Program-made: the position numbers and the translations under genes | NCBI GenBank assembly: GCA_964343605.1 | Contig: CAYFKJ010000003.1 | Span: 372,001-436,000, forward strand | Direction: 5' to 3' | DNA: 64,000 nt | Origin: CAYFKJ01 sp964343605 | GTDB lineage: Bacteria; Pseudomonadota; Alphaproteobacteria; UBA2966 | The notes under the pieces: generated by a model | Databases searched by the model: none | The model's input: the letters and a program-made list of their open reading frames with translations, nothing else | Told to the model about the DNA's origin: nothing | Shown: positions 50,592 through 59,298 of the stretch, one piece after another | Layout: each line of letters starts with the position of its first letter | Position numbering within the stretch: position 1 is the stretch's first letter

Positions 50592-50667
50592 TGGTGAGCG
50601 CGACAGGAATCGAACCTGTGACCGTCTGATTAAAAGTCAGATGCTCTACCAACTGAGCTACGCGCCC
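50592..50667 (-). tRNA. tRNA-Lys (anticodon TTT)
   Basis: 76 nt including an encoded CCA. The acceptor stem GGGCGCG pairs with CGCGCTC (one G-T), then TA at positions 8-9, a D-loop containing AGTTGGTAGA, an anticodon arm CTGAC-TTTTAA-TCAG with anticodon TTT, and a T-arm with GTTCGAATC. All cloverleaf arms are intact. No integrase or attL-like duplication was seen beside it. Confidence 0.97.
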
Positions 50668-50772
50668 CTAAGGCGGGGGGAATGTATGTCCGGCACGGCG
50701 GTGGGTCAATAGCTGAACTTCAAACTCGGCGATTCTTGTGCGAAACTCCTATTCTCGGTAAAAAATCGCGTA

Positions 50773-51258
50773 ATGACTGAAGATCAATCCAACAAAATCG
50801 CTCCGGCCGACACTCCGGCGGCGGCGCCCGCAAACAAGTTCGAGGATCCGCTTGTGGTATTCCTCGCTTATTGCGCCGTTATCTCGGTCATGGTCTTCAT
50901 TTTCGATCTCTTCATGCCGCTTGGGGTTGCCGGCGGCGTCCCGTATGTCTGCCTCGTCCTCCTGGGTCTGCGGGCCAAATCGCCGGGCGTGACATTCGCT
51001 CTGGCGGTATTCGGCACGTTTCTCACGGTCGTCGGTTACTTTCTGTCGGAACCGGCCAGCACGCCGTGGATCGTGATGACTAACCGCGGGTTGGCGATCT
51101 TCGTCATTTGGACGACGGCGGTCGTGGTCTATCAACGCGCTCAGTCGGAACTCGCCTTGCTGCACGCCAACGAAGAGCTTGAAGAGCGCGTTTTTCGGCG
51201 CACCATGGAACTGCAGGAAAAAGCGAACGGCGGAACGAACCTTCGGACCGGCGCCTGA
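50773..51258 (+). CDS. Membrane sensor-like protein lacking an output domain
   Basis: 161 residues. Four TM segments (LVVFLAYCAVISVMVFIFDL; GVAGGVPYVCLVLLGL; VTFALAVFGTFLTVVGYFL; GLAIFVIWTTAVVVY) and a cytoplasmic coiled coil (ALLHANEELEERVFRRTMEL). This is the N-terminal layout of many sensor histidine kinases and diguanylate cyclases, in which the coiled coil continues into PAS or kinase. Here the protein ends 15 residues later (KANGGTNLRTGA) with no output domain. It may be a truncated kinase or a stand-alone sensor. Confidence 0.65.
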   Translation: MTEDQSNKIAPADTPAAAPANKFEDPLVVFLAYCAVISVMVFIFDLFMPLGVAGGVPYVCLVLLGLRAKSPGVTFALAVFGTFLTVVGYFLSEPASTPWIVMTNRGLAIFVIWTTAVVVYQRAQSELALLHANEELEERVFRRTMELQEKANGGTNLRTGA

Positions 51259-51269
51259 ATTCGCCGGGC

Positions 51270-52799
51270 CTACGCGTTGCCGGCCAGGTAGTCCTCCCTG
51301 ATCTCCCGTTTCAAAGTCTTTCCGGCCACGTTCCGGGGAAATTCCGGCAGCACGAAACAGTTGGCCAGACGCTGAAACTTGGCGCCGACCCTGGCGTTTG
51401 TCCATTCGATTAGATCGGCGGGCGCCACCTCCTCGCCGTTGAGCAACGTGACGGCGGCAACAGGCACCTCGCCCCATTTGTCGTCGGGAGCTCCGAATAC
51501 GGCGACCTCCGCCACCGCCGGGTGGCCGACGACGACTTCCTCGATGTCCTTCGGGTATACGTTGACGCCGCCGGATATGATCATGTCCTTGATGCGGTCG
51601 ACGAGGTAGAGAAAACCGTCCTCATCGACGTAGCCGACGTCGCCGGAGTGCAGCCAGCCGTCAATGACAGCCGCTTCCGTCAGATCTGGCCGGTTGTAGT
51701 AACCCGGCATAAGCAGGGGACCGCGGCCGCAGATCTCGCCGACCTCGCCCGCCGCGACTTCAGCACCGTTGTCGTCGAGTATCTTCATCTCCAGGAACCC
51801 CAGCGGGACGCCGACGGATCCGGCCTTGCGCACCGAGTCGCGCCGATCGAGGACGGTAATGAACCCCTCGGTCAGACCATAGAGTTCGTAAAAGCGGTCC
51901 GGCAGCACCTCGTTGAGTTTGTTCTTATATTCAAGCAGCAACGGCGCGCCGAGACTTTGAATCATCTGTAAAGACGCCAATTTGGCGGGATCGAATTCAG
52001 GATGGTTGAGCAGCGCCATGATCTGCGACGGTACCATGATGACGTGGGTAACCTGGCTGGCCTCGATCTCGTCGAGCATGCGCTTGGCGTCAAAGGCCTC
52101 GTGCAGGATGTAGCGGCAGCCGAGAAACATCCACGGCATGAAGTCGATCATGGCGCCGTTGAAAACGATGGCGCCGGCGTGGAGTACGATCGATTCCGGC
52201 GACATGCGGAAAGCCGAAGCGAACAACGTGCAATAGTTGGAGCGGACGTAGTGGCTGTGGACGATGCCTTTGGGCATGCCGGTAGTACCGCTGGAATACA
52301 TGATGTTGTAGACGTCGTCGTCGCCGAGCTGGGGATCCGGCGGCTCCGTCTCGGGTGCATCGCCGACGAAATCCTCGTAGGCGCGGAATCCGTCCGGCGC
52401 CTCTCCCCCCGCCAGGATGTAACCGTCGGCCCCGATGTTCGGCAAATCGCCGCGGATGCGATCCAGCGACTCTGCGAACGATTCATCGGCGATGACCATG
52501 ACGCTGTCGGAATCGGCCAACAAACCCCTGAGGCCGGCATCCTGTAAAAGCGTACTCACCGGGACGATCACGATGCCGGTTTTTGCGGCCGCCCAGTACA
52601 TCAGGACAAGCTCCAACCGGTTCGTCATCACGGTCGAGACCTTGTCTCCCTTGGCAATACCGGCCGCCAGCAAGGCGTTGGCCAGGCGGTTCACCAACTT
52701 GTTCAGTTCCGCGAAGGTGTACTCACAGCCCGATACTTTCAGCGCGGGCAGATCGGGCCGGTATCTCGCATGTCCCGGCAGCAGTGTTCCGATATCGAT
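51270..52799 (-). CDS. Acyl-CoA synthetase (AMP-forming), apparently with an ATC start codon
   Basis: 509 residues if started at ATC 52799-52797: (M)DIGTLLPGHARYRPDLPALK aligns with family N-termini. An in-frame TAG lies just upstream (52811-52809), and no ATG, GTG or TTG occurs between it and residue 35. A perfect AGGAGG at 52810-52805 sits 5 nt before this ATC. Adenylation motifs: YSSGTTGMPKGIVHSH (A3), YELYGLTEG (A5), GWLHSGDVGYVDEDGFLYLV (A7), DRIKDMIISGGVNVYPKDIE (A8) and AGKTLKREIR (A10 Lys). It activates a carboxylic acid as its CoA thioester; the substrate is unknown. Confidence 0.85.
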   Translation of the reverse strand: MDIGTLLPGHARYRPDLPALKVSGCEYTFAELNKLVNRLANALLAAGIAKGDKVSTVMTNRLELVLMYWAAAKTGIVIVPVSTLLQDAGLRGLLADSDSVMVIADESFAESLDRIRGDLPNIGADGYILAGGEAPDGFRAYEDFVGDAPETEPPDPQLGDDDVYNIMYSSGTTGMPKGIVHSHYVRSNYCTLFASAFRMSPESIVLHAGAIVFNGAMIDFMPWMFLGCRYILHEAFDAKRMLDEIEASQVTHVIMVPSQIMALLNHPEFDPAKLASLQMIQSLGAPLLLEYKNKLNEVLPDRFYELYGLTEGFITVLDRRDSVRKAGSVGVPLGFLEMKILDDNGAEVAAGEVGEICGRGPLLMPGYYNRPDLTEAAVIDGWLHSGDVGYVDEDGFLYLVDRIKDMIISGGVNVYPKDIEEVVVGHPAVAEVAVFGAPDDKWGEVPVAAVTLLNGEEVAPADLIEWTNARVGAKFQRLANCFVLPEFPRNVAGKTLKREIREDYLAGNA

Positions 52800-52876
52800 G
52801 ATCGCCTCCTAACCCTGCGAGCGACTAACGCGCCCCGCGGAGGGAAGTGTAGGACAGAATTCCGCGTCCGGAAATA

Positions 52877-54124
52877 TTAGCGGTTGCCGCCCGCCAACCG
52901 CACCGCATCGGGATGCGCCCTCAGCCGCGCCATCGCCAGGACACCCAGCGCGGGACCGATGGCCAGGGGTGCGAAGGCGTACTGCCAGCCGACCAGATCG
53001 ACCAGCGGCGGGATCATGTGAATGGTGGCCAGCGTCAGCAGAAAACCGACACAGGTCTGGGTCGTCACCATGGTGCCGAGGTAGGACGGGTTGGAGAGTT
53101 CGATAATGCAGGACGAGAACTGCGCCGAATCCGCAACGATGGCAATGCCCCAAACGATCACCACCACGCCCAGTATGATCGGACTGGCGCCGAACAGGAA
53201 CCCGACGATGACCGAGCACGCGCCGCTAATCGCCATGGCGATCATCGTCAGCGTGGTACGCCCCATGCGGTCGGCAAAGAGACCGCCGAACAGGCAGCCG
53301 AACGCGCCGGCGCCGATCACGGCGAAGGTCATGAGGCTGGCGGCGGAAGCCGCAAACTCGGCTTCGCCTTGACCGTAGGTATGGAGATAACTCGCGTTCA
53401 GGAAGACGCCGATCCAGGCCCACATGGCGTAGAGTTCCCACATGTGTCCGAAATAGCCGAGATTAGCCAAGCGCAGCGGCTTGTCGGTCCAGGCGTGGAG
53501 CATGTAAGCGGGATTGAACGGTGGCGCCTTGGATCGCGCCGGACCGAGTTCGACGAAGTTGATCAGCAAACCGGCCACGACGGCCAGCACGGATGCGAGG
53601 CCGATCGTTACCTGCCAATTCACGCCGCCGCCGGCATTGAACAGATGCGGCGCCGCGGAGCCCAGCGTCAGGGCCCCAACCAGCAGGCCGACCAGGAATC
53701 CTGTATCGCCCTTGGCCCAGGTCGACACCATTTTCATGCCGACGGGGTAGAGACCCGCCATGCAGGCGCCGGTGATGAACCTGAGCGCAATGATGATTAA
53801 CGACGTCGGTTCCAGCGCCAGCACGAGGGCGTTAGCCGTCGCGGCGACCAGAGCCGACGCCATGAAAAAACGCCGGGGATCGAGGCGGTCGGCAAGGCCG
53901 AGAACGGCGCTCGTCAGCGTACCGGCGACGAACCCCATGGCCACGGCGCTGGAAAACAGCGACGCCTGCCAGCCTGGCAGATCGTAGGCCTGTTTGAGAA
54001 CCGGGACGACGGCCGTTGCGGAAAACCACAAGGCCAGCGCCAGCACCTCACAGAACGCCAACAGAAATACGTTGCGCCACTTGTGAGTTAGCGGATCGGC
54101 AATGACCTCTTCAGCGGCGCTCAT
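52877..54124 (-). CDS. MFS transporter
   Basis: 415 residues with 12 TM segments. Signature GLADRLDPRRFFMASALVAA (loop 2-3 motif) and GGLFADRMGRTTLTMIAMAI (loop 8-9) are typical of MFS permeases. Probably an exporter or nitrate/cyanate-type uptake protein; substrate not assignable. Overlaps the pirin gene by 4 bp. Confidence 0.88.
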   Translation of the reverse strand: MSAAEEVIADPLTHKWRNVFLLAFCEVLALALWFSATAVVPVLKQAYDLPGWQASLFSSAVAMGFVAGTLTSAVLGLADRLDPRRFFMASALVAATANALVLALEPTSLIIIALRFITGACMAGLYPVGMKMVSTWAKGDTGFLVGLLVGALTLGSAAPHLFNAGGGVNWQVTIGLASVLAVVAGLLINFVELGPARSKAPPFNPAYMLHAWTDKPLRLANLGYFGHMWELYAMWAWIGVFLNASYLHTYGQGEAEFAASAASLMTFAVIGAGAFGCLFGGLFADRMGRTTLTMIAMAISGACSVIVGFLFGASPIILGVVVIVWGIAIVADSAQFSSCIIELSNPSYLGTMVTTQTCVGFLLTLATIHMIPPLVDLVGWQYAFAPLAIGPALGVLAMARLRAHPDAVRLAGGNR

Positions 54125-54996
54125 GCTTCGGCGGCGGGCTGTGGATCGGTGAGAGTGCCGCGGCGGTAATCGTCGGCGGCTTTGAACAGTTCTTCGCGGG
54201 TATTCATGACAAAGGGACCCATGCGGGCAATCGGTTCGCCGATCGGTTTGCCCGCCAGCAGGAGAAAGGACACCCCCTCCTTTCCGGCGGTCAATTTCAC
54301 TGTCCCTTCGCGCGCCATGATGCCCATGTCGCTGCGCTTGAGATGGGCTGTTCCGTTGTCGGGACCCGTCGCTTCGGCGTCGCCCTGGTAAAGATAGACA
54401 AAGCCGTTCCAGCCATCGTCTAAGGACATTTCGAACACCGTGCCGGGATCGCGCCGGACGTCCAGGTAGCAGATTTCCGTGGTCGTCTGGGCCGCGCCGG
54501 CCTGACCGGCGTATTCGCCGGCAATCACGCGCACCTTGCCACTCGGCTCCTCCACCTCGGGAATGTCCTCGGGCGGAATATCCTGGTACTTGGGCGGCGA
54601 CATCTTAAGGCTGGCCGGAAGGTTGACCCAGAGTTGGTAGCCCCACAGCAGGCCCTCGGTCTGCTCCGGCATTTCGGAGTGGATGATGCCGCTGCCGGCA
54701 GTCATCCATTGCACCGAACCGTCAGTCAGCAGTCCCGACTGACCGGTACTATCCTCGTGCCGCATCTTGCCCTGCAAAAGATACGTTACCGTTTCGAAAC
54801 CGCGGTGCGGATGCGATGGGAAACCGGCGACGTAGCCGTCGGGATCGTCGTTGCGGAATTCATCCAGCAAAAGGAAGGGATCGATATTGTCCACCATGGG
54901 CGTGCCGATGACACGGGTAAGCTCGACGCCGGCGCCGTCGCTGGCCGCCATGCCGGCGACAATGTGGTCAATGGTGCGTAGCTTGTCCTCGGCCAT
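54121..54996 (-). CDS. Pirin-family protein (bicupin)
   Basis: 291 residues. DPFLLLDEFRNDDPDGYVAG, PHRGFETVTYLLQGKMRHED and HSEMPEQTEGLLWGYQLWVN carry the His/His/His/Glu iron site (HPHRGFE, H in HED, E in SEMPE) of pirins, with the C-terminal Pirin_C domain. Many bacterial pirins are quercetinases or redox regulators. ATGA overlap with the MFS gene indicates an operon. Confidence 0.92.
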   Translation of the reverse strand: MAEDKLRTIDHIVAGMAASDGAGVELTRVIGTPMVDNIDPFLLLDEFRNDDPDGYVAGFPSHPHRGFETVTYLLQGKMRHEDSTGQSGLLTDGSVQWMTAGSGIIHSEMPEQTEGLLWGYQLWVNLPASLKMSPPKYQDIPPEDIPEVEEPSGKVRVIAGEYAGQAGAAQTTTEICYLDVRRDPGTVFEMSLDDGWNGFVYLYQGDAEATGPDNGTAHLKRSDMGIMAREGTVKLTAGKEGVSFLLLAGKPIGEPIARMGPFVMNTREELFKAADDYRRGTLTDPQPAAEA

Positions 54997-55049
54997 GCCG
55001 CCCCCTTTTGAACAAACCGTCTAAATGCTGCGGGAAGCGAAAGTCGGAA

Positions 55050-55226
55050 TCAACCGAAACAGCCGATGCGGATACTTTCCGTGTCCATCATCATGATGAG
55101 ATGCGTCTCGTAGACGTAGCGCGCCGCCGTGCCGATGCCGTCAATTACGACGCCGGCCCAGGACGGCGCCGAAAAACCGATGCCGGCCGCCAAAACGACG
55201 AGTGCGATGATCCAAATCTTCCGCAT
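55050..55226 (-). CDS. 58-residue exported small protein
   Basis: ATG 55226 opens a signal-peptide-like N-terminus (RKIWIIALVVLAAGIGFSAP, then SWAG) followed by a roughly 35-residue mature part with a Met-rich stretch (HLIMMMDTES). No recognisable family. Ribosome site weak. Sits between the pirin and methyltransferase genes on the same strand. Confidence 0.4.
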   Translation of the reverse strand: MRKIWIIALVVLAAGIGFSAPSWAGVVIDGIGTAARYVYETHLIMMMDTESIRIGCFG

Positions 55227-55306
55227 GGCTTGGATAATAGTCTTTCTCGATCAAACAGACAAATGCGGGTCGATCACGAATTCATTCCGAATCCGCCGAT
55301 AAGGAT

Positions 55307-55897
55307 CTAAGGCGACGATGCAACGCCGACCAGACAGGACAGTTCTCCATCGTCGAAATTGAGAGCGAAAGCCGTTTCCACGGCCCCAATCCTTAAACCG
55401 GCTCCCTTGAAAGCTGCTTTTATCCTCTCCTCAGTCATCCCCTCTTCGGCTTCCGCCGCCAGCCAATCCCACTGCAAAAATTTTCCCGACGGACTCAGGC
55501 ATTGCGACAAAGTAGCGAGGGTATCCTCGTAATTGACCAGAAATCCACAAACGGACGAAGCGACAATCAGATCGAATTCCGAAGCCGGCATCGAAGCCCG
55601 AAAAGCTGCATCCTCGAAGCTACCGCAAACTGCCTTAACGTTGGAAATCTCCTTGCGCGCCAACACGCCGATCATTTCAGCCGATGTATCAACGGCAACG
55701 ATCTCGCCGACGAAGGGTGCGATCTTTTCCGTTAGAGGTCCCGTACCGCAGCCAAAATCGAGCACCCGGCGGTTTTTCCAGTCGCCCGCACGGATATCCA
55801 CATGTTTTAACAGTGACGAAAATGCCTGTTCGGCAAAGAACCGAACATCCTCGTTTCCGTCCCAACCGGCGGCATGGGCATCCCAGTTTTCAGTCAT
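55307..55897 (-). CDS. Class I SAM-dependent methyltransferase
   Basis: 196 residues from ATG 55897. SAM motif I VLDFGCGTGPLTEKIAP, motif II-like VDTSAEMIGVLARK and FDLIVASSVCGFLVNYEDTL. Start overlaps the tgt stop by ATGA, so it is the third gene of a queA-tgt operon. The substrate is unknown; the link to queuosine genes may reflect tRNA or shared regulation. Confidence 0.85.
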   Translation of the reverse strand: MTENWDAHAAGWDGNEDVRFFAEQAFSSLLKHVDIRAGDWKNRRVLDFGCGTGPLTEKIAPFVGEIVAVDTSAEMIGVLARKEISNVKAVCGSFEDAAFRASMPASEFDLIVASSVCGFLVNYEDTLATLSQCLSPSGKFLQWDWLAAEAEEGMTEERIKAAFKGAGLRIGAVETAFALNFDDGELSCLVGVASSP

Positions 55898-57027
55898 CAG
55901 ATGCGCTCGATGTCGCCGGCGCCTTGTTCGTCGGCGAAATCGGCCGCGAATTCGCTCAGCGTTCCGGCGCCGATTGCCTCCCGCAATCCGGCCATAAGCT
56001 GCTGGTAGTAAACGAGGTTGTGCCAGGTCAGCAGGGTGTAGCCCAGGAGTTCCTTGGCCCGGAACAAATGGTTGAGATAGGCCCGGCTGTAATTCCGGCA
56101 GGTCGGACAGCGACATTCCTCGTCGATGGGCCGGGGATCGTCGATGTGACGGGCGTTTTTCATGTTCAGTTGGCCGCGCCGCGTGAAGGCCTGTCCGGTC
56201 CGACCCGAACGCGTCGGCAGCACGCAATCGAACATGTCGATACCGCGCTGCACCGCGCCGACAATATCGTCGGGTTTGCCCACGCCCATCAGATAGCGCG
56301 GCCTGTCGTCGGGTAGGCGGGGATTGGTGAAATCAAGTACCCGAAACATCTCCGCCTGCCCCTCGCCCACCGCCAGGCCGCCGATCGCATATCCATCGAA
56401 CCCGATATCGGTCAAAGCGTCGGCGCTTTCGTGCCGCAGGTTCTCGTAGATGCTGCCCTGAACAATGCCGAATAGACCCCGGCCGTCCGCCGCCTGAAAG
56501 GCATCCCTTGAACGGCGGGCCCAGCGCATCGAGAGGCGCATGGACTCCGCGGCTTCCTCTTCCGTGGCGGGATAAGGGGTGCATTCGTCGAAGGCCATGA
56601 CGATGTCGGAGCCCAACAAACCTTGAATTTCCATCGAGCGTTCCGGCGACAGTTCATGCATCGTACCGTCGATGTGGGAGCGGAAGGTCACCCCCTCCTC
56701 CGTCATCCGGCGCAGATCCGCCAGCGACATGACCTGAAAACCACCTGAATCCGTCAGGATCGGTTTGCGCCAGTTCATGAATTCGTGAAGACCGCCCAGC
56801 TTGGCAACGCGTTCGGCGGTTGGGCGCAGCATGAGGTGATAGGTATTGCCGAGAATGATGTCGGCGCCGGTTTCCGCAACGGCCTCGGGCGTCATCGCCT
56901 TGACGCTGGCGGCCGTACCGACCGGCATGAATGCGGGCGTGCGAATGGCGCCGTGGGCCGTCTCCAGCACACCCGTGCGCGCCGCGCCGTCGCGGCCGCT
57001 GACGTCAAACCGTAAAACGTCGCTCAT
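55897..57027 (-). CDS. tgt: Queuine tRNA-ribosyltransferase
   Basis: 376 residues from ATG 57027. Active-site TDSGGFQVMSL (nucleophile Asp), FDCVLPTRSGRTGQAFTRRG (catalytic Asp region), and the zinc site CRCPTC ... NHLF. It exchanges guanine-34 of GUN-anticodon tRNAs for preQ1. Overlaps queA by 4 bp. A longer start at 57054 lacks a ribosome site. Confidence 0.95.
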   Translation of the reverse strand: MSDVLRFDVSGRDGAARTGVLETAHGAIRTPAFMPVGTAASVKAMTPEAVAETGADIILGNTYHLMLRPTAERVAKLGGLHEFMNWRKPILTDSGGFQVMSLADLRRMTEEGVTFRSHIDGTMHELSPERSMEIQGLLGSDIVMAFDECTPYPATEEEAAESMRLSMRWARRSRDAFQAADGRGLFGIVQGSIYENLRHESADALTDIGFDGYAIGGLAVGEGQAEMFRVLDFTNPRLPDDRPRYLMGVGKPDDIVGAVQRGIDMFDCVLPTRSGRTGQAFTRRGQLNMKNARHIDDPRPIDEECRCPTCRNYSRAYLNHLFRAKELLGYTLLTWHNLVYYQQLMAGLREAIGAGTLSEFAADFADEQGAGDIERI

Positions 57028-58061
57028 TCCCTTACACCCTCGATCAGGCAGCAATCGCCGTAAGAATAGAACCGATAGCCCGTTTCCGTGGCGTGGCGAT
57101 AGGCCTCGCGCATGCGCTCCATTCCGGCGAAGGCGCAGACCAGCATGAACAGCGTCGATTTGGGCAAGTGAAAGTTGGTCAACAGCATGTCAATGCAGCG
57201 GAAACGGTAGCCCGGCGTGATGAAGATGTCGGTCTCTCCGCTCCATGGCTGCACAAGGCCGTTTTCGTCCGCAGCGCTTTCCAGCAACCGCAGGCTCGTT
57301 GTGCCGACGGCGACCACGCGTCCGCCCGCGGCTCTGGCTGCATTGATCGCCTCCGCCGTGTCCGCCTCGATCCGGCCCCACTCGGCATGCATTTGATGAT
57401 CTTCCGTGTCATCGGCGGTGACCGGCAGGAACGTTCCCGCGCCGACGTGCAACGTTACCAATGCGCGTCCAATGCCGGCCTCTTCCAAGTTATCCAGGAG
57501 TTCCGGCGTGAAGTGCAGGCCCGCCGTCGGCGCGGCCACGGCGCCCGGTTCATCGGCGTAAACGGTTTGATAGTCGACACGGTCGCGTTCGTCGCCGTTG
57601 CGTCCCATATAGGGCGGCAGCGGCATGGAGCCTTGCTCGTCCAGGATTTTTAGGAGGTCGTCGCCCGAGCGGTCGAACGCCACATCGACTTCGGGGCCGT
57701 CACGCCGGGTTACCGTCGCGTGAAACCCACTGCCAAAATCAACAGTATCGCCCTCTCGCAGCCGTTTAGCCGGTTTGGCCAGCGTCTTCCAACCGCCCTT
57801 TTCCGTGGGCTGCAGCAGCGTCAGTTCCACCTGAGCCTCGCCGCGCGCCGCCGTCCGGATGCCTTTGAGCCGCGCCGGGATGACGCGGGTATCGTTGAAT
57901 ACGAGGATGTCGCCCGGTTCGAGTCGCGACGGCAGGTCGCGCACATGGCTGTCGGCCAAATGCCGGCCGATGCACAGCATGCGGGATGAATCCCGAGGCG
58001 TAACGGGCCGATCGGCTATGGCCTCGCGGGGCAGTTCGAAATCAAACAAATCGACTTTCAT
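57024..58061 (-). CDS. queA: S-adenosylmethionine:tRNA ribosyltransferase-isomerase
   Basis: 345 residues. LFDFELPREAIADRPVTPRD, NDTRVIPARLKG, TAGLHFTPELLDNL, VTLHVGAGTFLPV and LLTNFHLPKSTLFMLVCAF are QueA signatures. It converts preQ1-tRNA to epoxyqueuosine-tRNA. First gene of the queA-tgt-methyltransferase operon. Confidence 0.95.
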   Translation of the reverse strand: MKVDLFDFELPREAIADRPVTPRDSSRMLCIGRHLADSHVRDLPSRLEPGDILVFNDTRVIPARLKGIRTAARGEAQVELTLLQPTEKGGWKTLAKPAKRLREGDTVDFGSGFHATVTRRDGPEVDVAFDRSGDDLLKILDEQGSMPLPPYMGRNGDERDRVDYQTVYADEPGAVAAPTAGLHFTPELLDNLEEAGIGRALVTLHVGAGTFLPVTADDTEDHQMHAEWGRIEADTAEAINAARAAGGRVVAVGTTSLRLLESAADENGLVQPWSGETDIFITPGYRFRCIDMLLTNFHLPKSTLFMLVCAFAGMERMREAYRHATETGYRFYSYGDCCLIEGVRE

Positions 58062-58101
58062 GGCGGGGACTTACCACGAACGCCCCGCCGCGTCACCCGG
58101 A

Positions 58102-59268
58102 TCAGGAGACGCGGAACGGCAGGGTCATGGGACTGCGGAAATTCGAAGATGACACCCAGTCGAAATTGCGGGTGCGCAGTTCATAGTCGGGCAGCCGTTC
58201 AAGAAAGCGCGTCATGGCGACTTCAGTGACAAGGCGCGCGAAATGGCTGCCGATGCAGAAGTGTTTACCCAGGCCAAACCCGAGGTGCCCCTGCGGCATG
58301 CGGTCGATATCGTATTTGTCGGGGTCCGGGAACTTGCGCTCATCCCGGTTGGCCGCGCCATAAAGCAGCGCCACACCCTCGCCTTCGCGCATCGTTTGGC
58401 CGTGCATCTCATGGTCTTGCGCCAGCACGCGTTTGAAACGTTGGGCCGAGGTGTTGAAGCGCAGGGATTCTTCAATCGCCTGGGCCATGAGCTCCGATTC
58501 CTCACGCACCCGCCGCCGGGCCTCCGGAAAATCGTGCAGGTTCAGGGCGAAAATGCTCATGAAGCTGGAGAGAGATTCGACGCCGGCGACGACGAACATG
58601 GAGGTCGTCAGCACCACTTCGCGCTCCGTCAGTTTATCGCCGTCGATCTCGGCTTCGGCAAGATGAGTCACCAGATCGTCCCGTGGCGAGGCGCGGCGGA
58701 TGGCGACTTCCTCGGCAATGAACTCATTGAGCTCCTTGAAGGCGGCATCAAGCGAGGGATTGCGTCCCCGCGCCTCCTTGTCTGTGGACACCGACAGGAC
58801 GACCTTGTTCCGCGTTTCCACGTGATCCCGCGCCGGCAGGCCGAGAAGCTGGAAGATGATGCCCACTGTGACATCACTCGAGAAGTCCGCGACGAAGTCG
58901 AAATCTCCCTTCTCGAGGATGCGGTCGATGGCGTGATCAGCCATCACAAGGGTGGGCTCCGCGATGTGATCGAGGTTTTTCTTGAGGAACGCCGCCTGCG
59001 CCAACGCCCTCAAACGGTCATGGCGGGGTGGATCCGTCGTGCCCAGCGTACCGCCCGAGCGGCCCGGGATTTCATCGATCAGGTTGCCGCGCGAGGAGGA
59101 GAATATGCGCCAGTTCTGTGCCGCCTCGACCACATCGTCGTAGCGCGAGAGAAACCAGATCCGGGATTTTTCCGACCAGTAGCAGGGATGCTCGTCCCGC
59201 AACGCCCGGTATTGCGCGAAGGGATCGGCGTCGATGGCCTTGGAATAGAGGTCAAATGGTTCCGTCAC
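58102..59268 (-). CDS. Cytochrome P450
   Basis: 388 residues, short class-I bacterial P450. Heme loop LGFGLGKHFCIGSHFAR (Cys338), ExxR in EESLRF, and I-helix FVVAGVESLSSF where the usual Thr is Ser. It needs a ferredoxin and reductase from elsewhere; none is nearby. 30 bp downstream of an acyl-CoA synthetase gene on the same strand, so a joint lipid, terpenoid or aromatic substrate is possible. Confidence 0.93.
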   Translation of the reverse strand: MTEPFDLYSKAIDADPFAQYRALRDEHPCYWSEKSRIWFLSRYDDVVEAAQNWRIFSSSRGNLIDEIPGRSGGTLGTTDPPRHDRLRALAQAAFLKKNLDHIAEPTLVMADHAIDRILEKGDFDFVADFSSDVTVGIIFQLLGLPARDHVETRNKVVLSVSTDKEARGRNPSLDAAFKELNEFIAEEVAIRRASPRDDLVTHLAEAEIDGDKLTEREVVLTTSMFVVAGVESLSSFMSIFALNLHDFPEARRRVREESELMAQAIEESLRFNTSAQRFKRVLAQDHEMHGQTMREGEGVALLYGAANRDERKFPDPDKYDIDRMPQGHLGFGLGKHFCIGSHFARLVTEVAMTRFLERLPDYELRTRNFDWVSSSNFRSPMTLPFRVS

Positions 59269-59298
59269 AGATTTCGATTCCCCCGACAGATTTCCCGA

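Noticed and set aside
50592..50667. tRNA-Lys as an integration site
   Set aside because: No integrase, direct repeat of the tRNA 3' end or compositional island was seen beside it.
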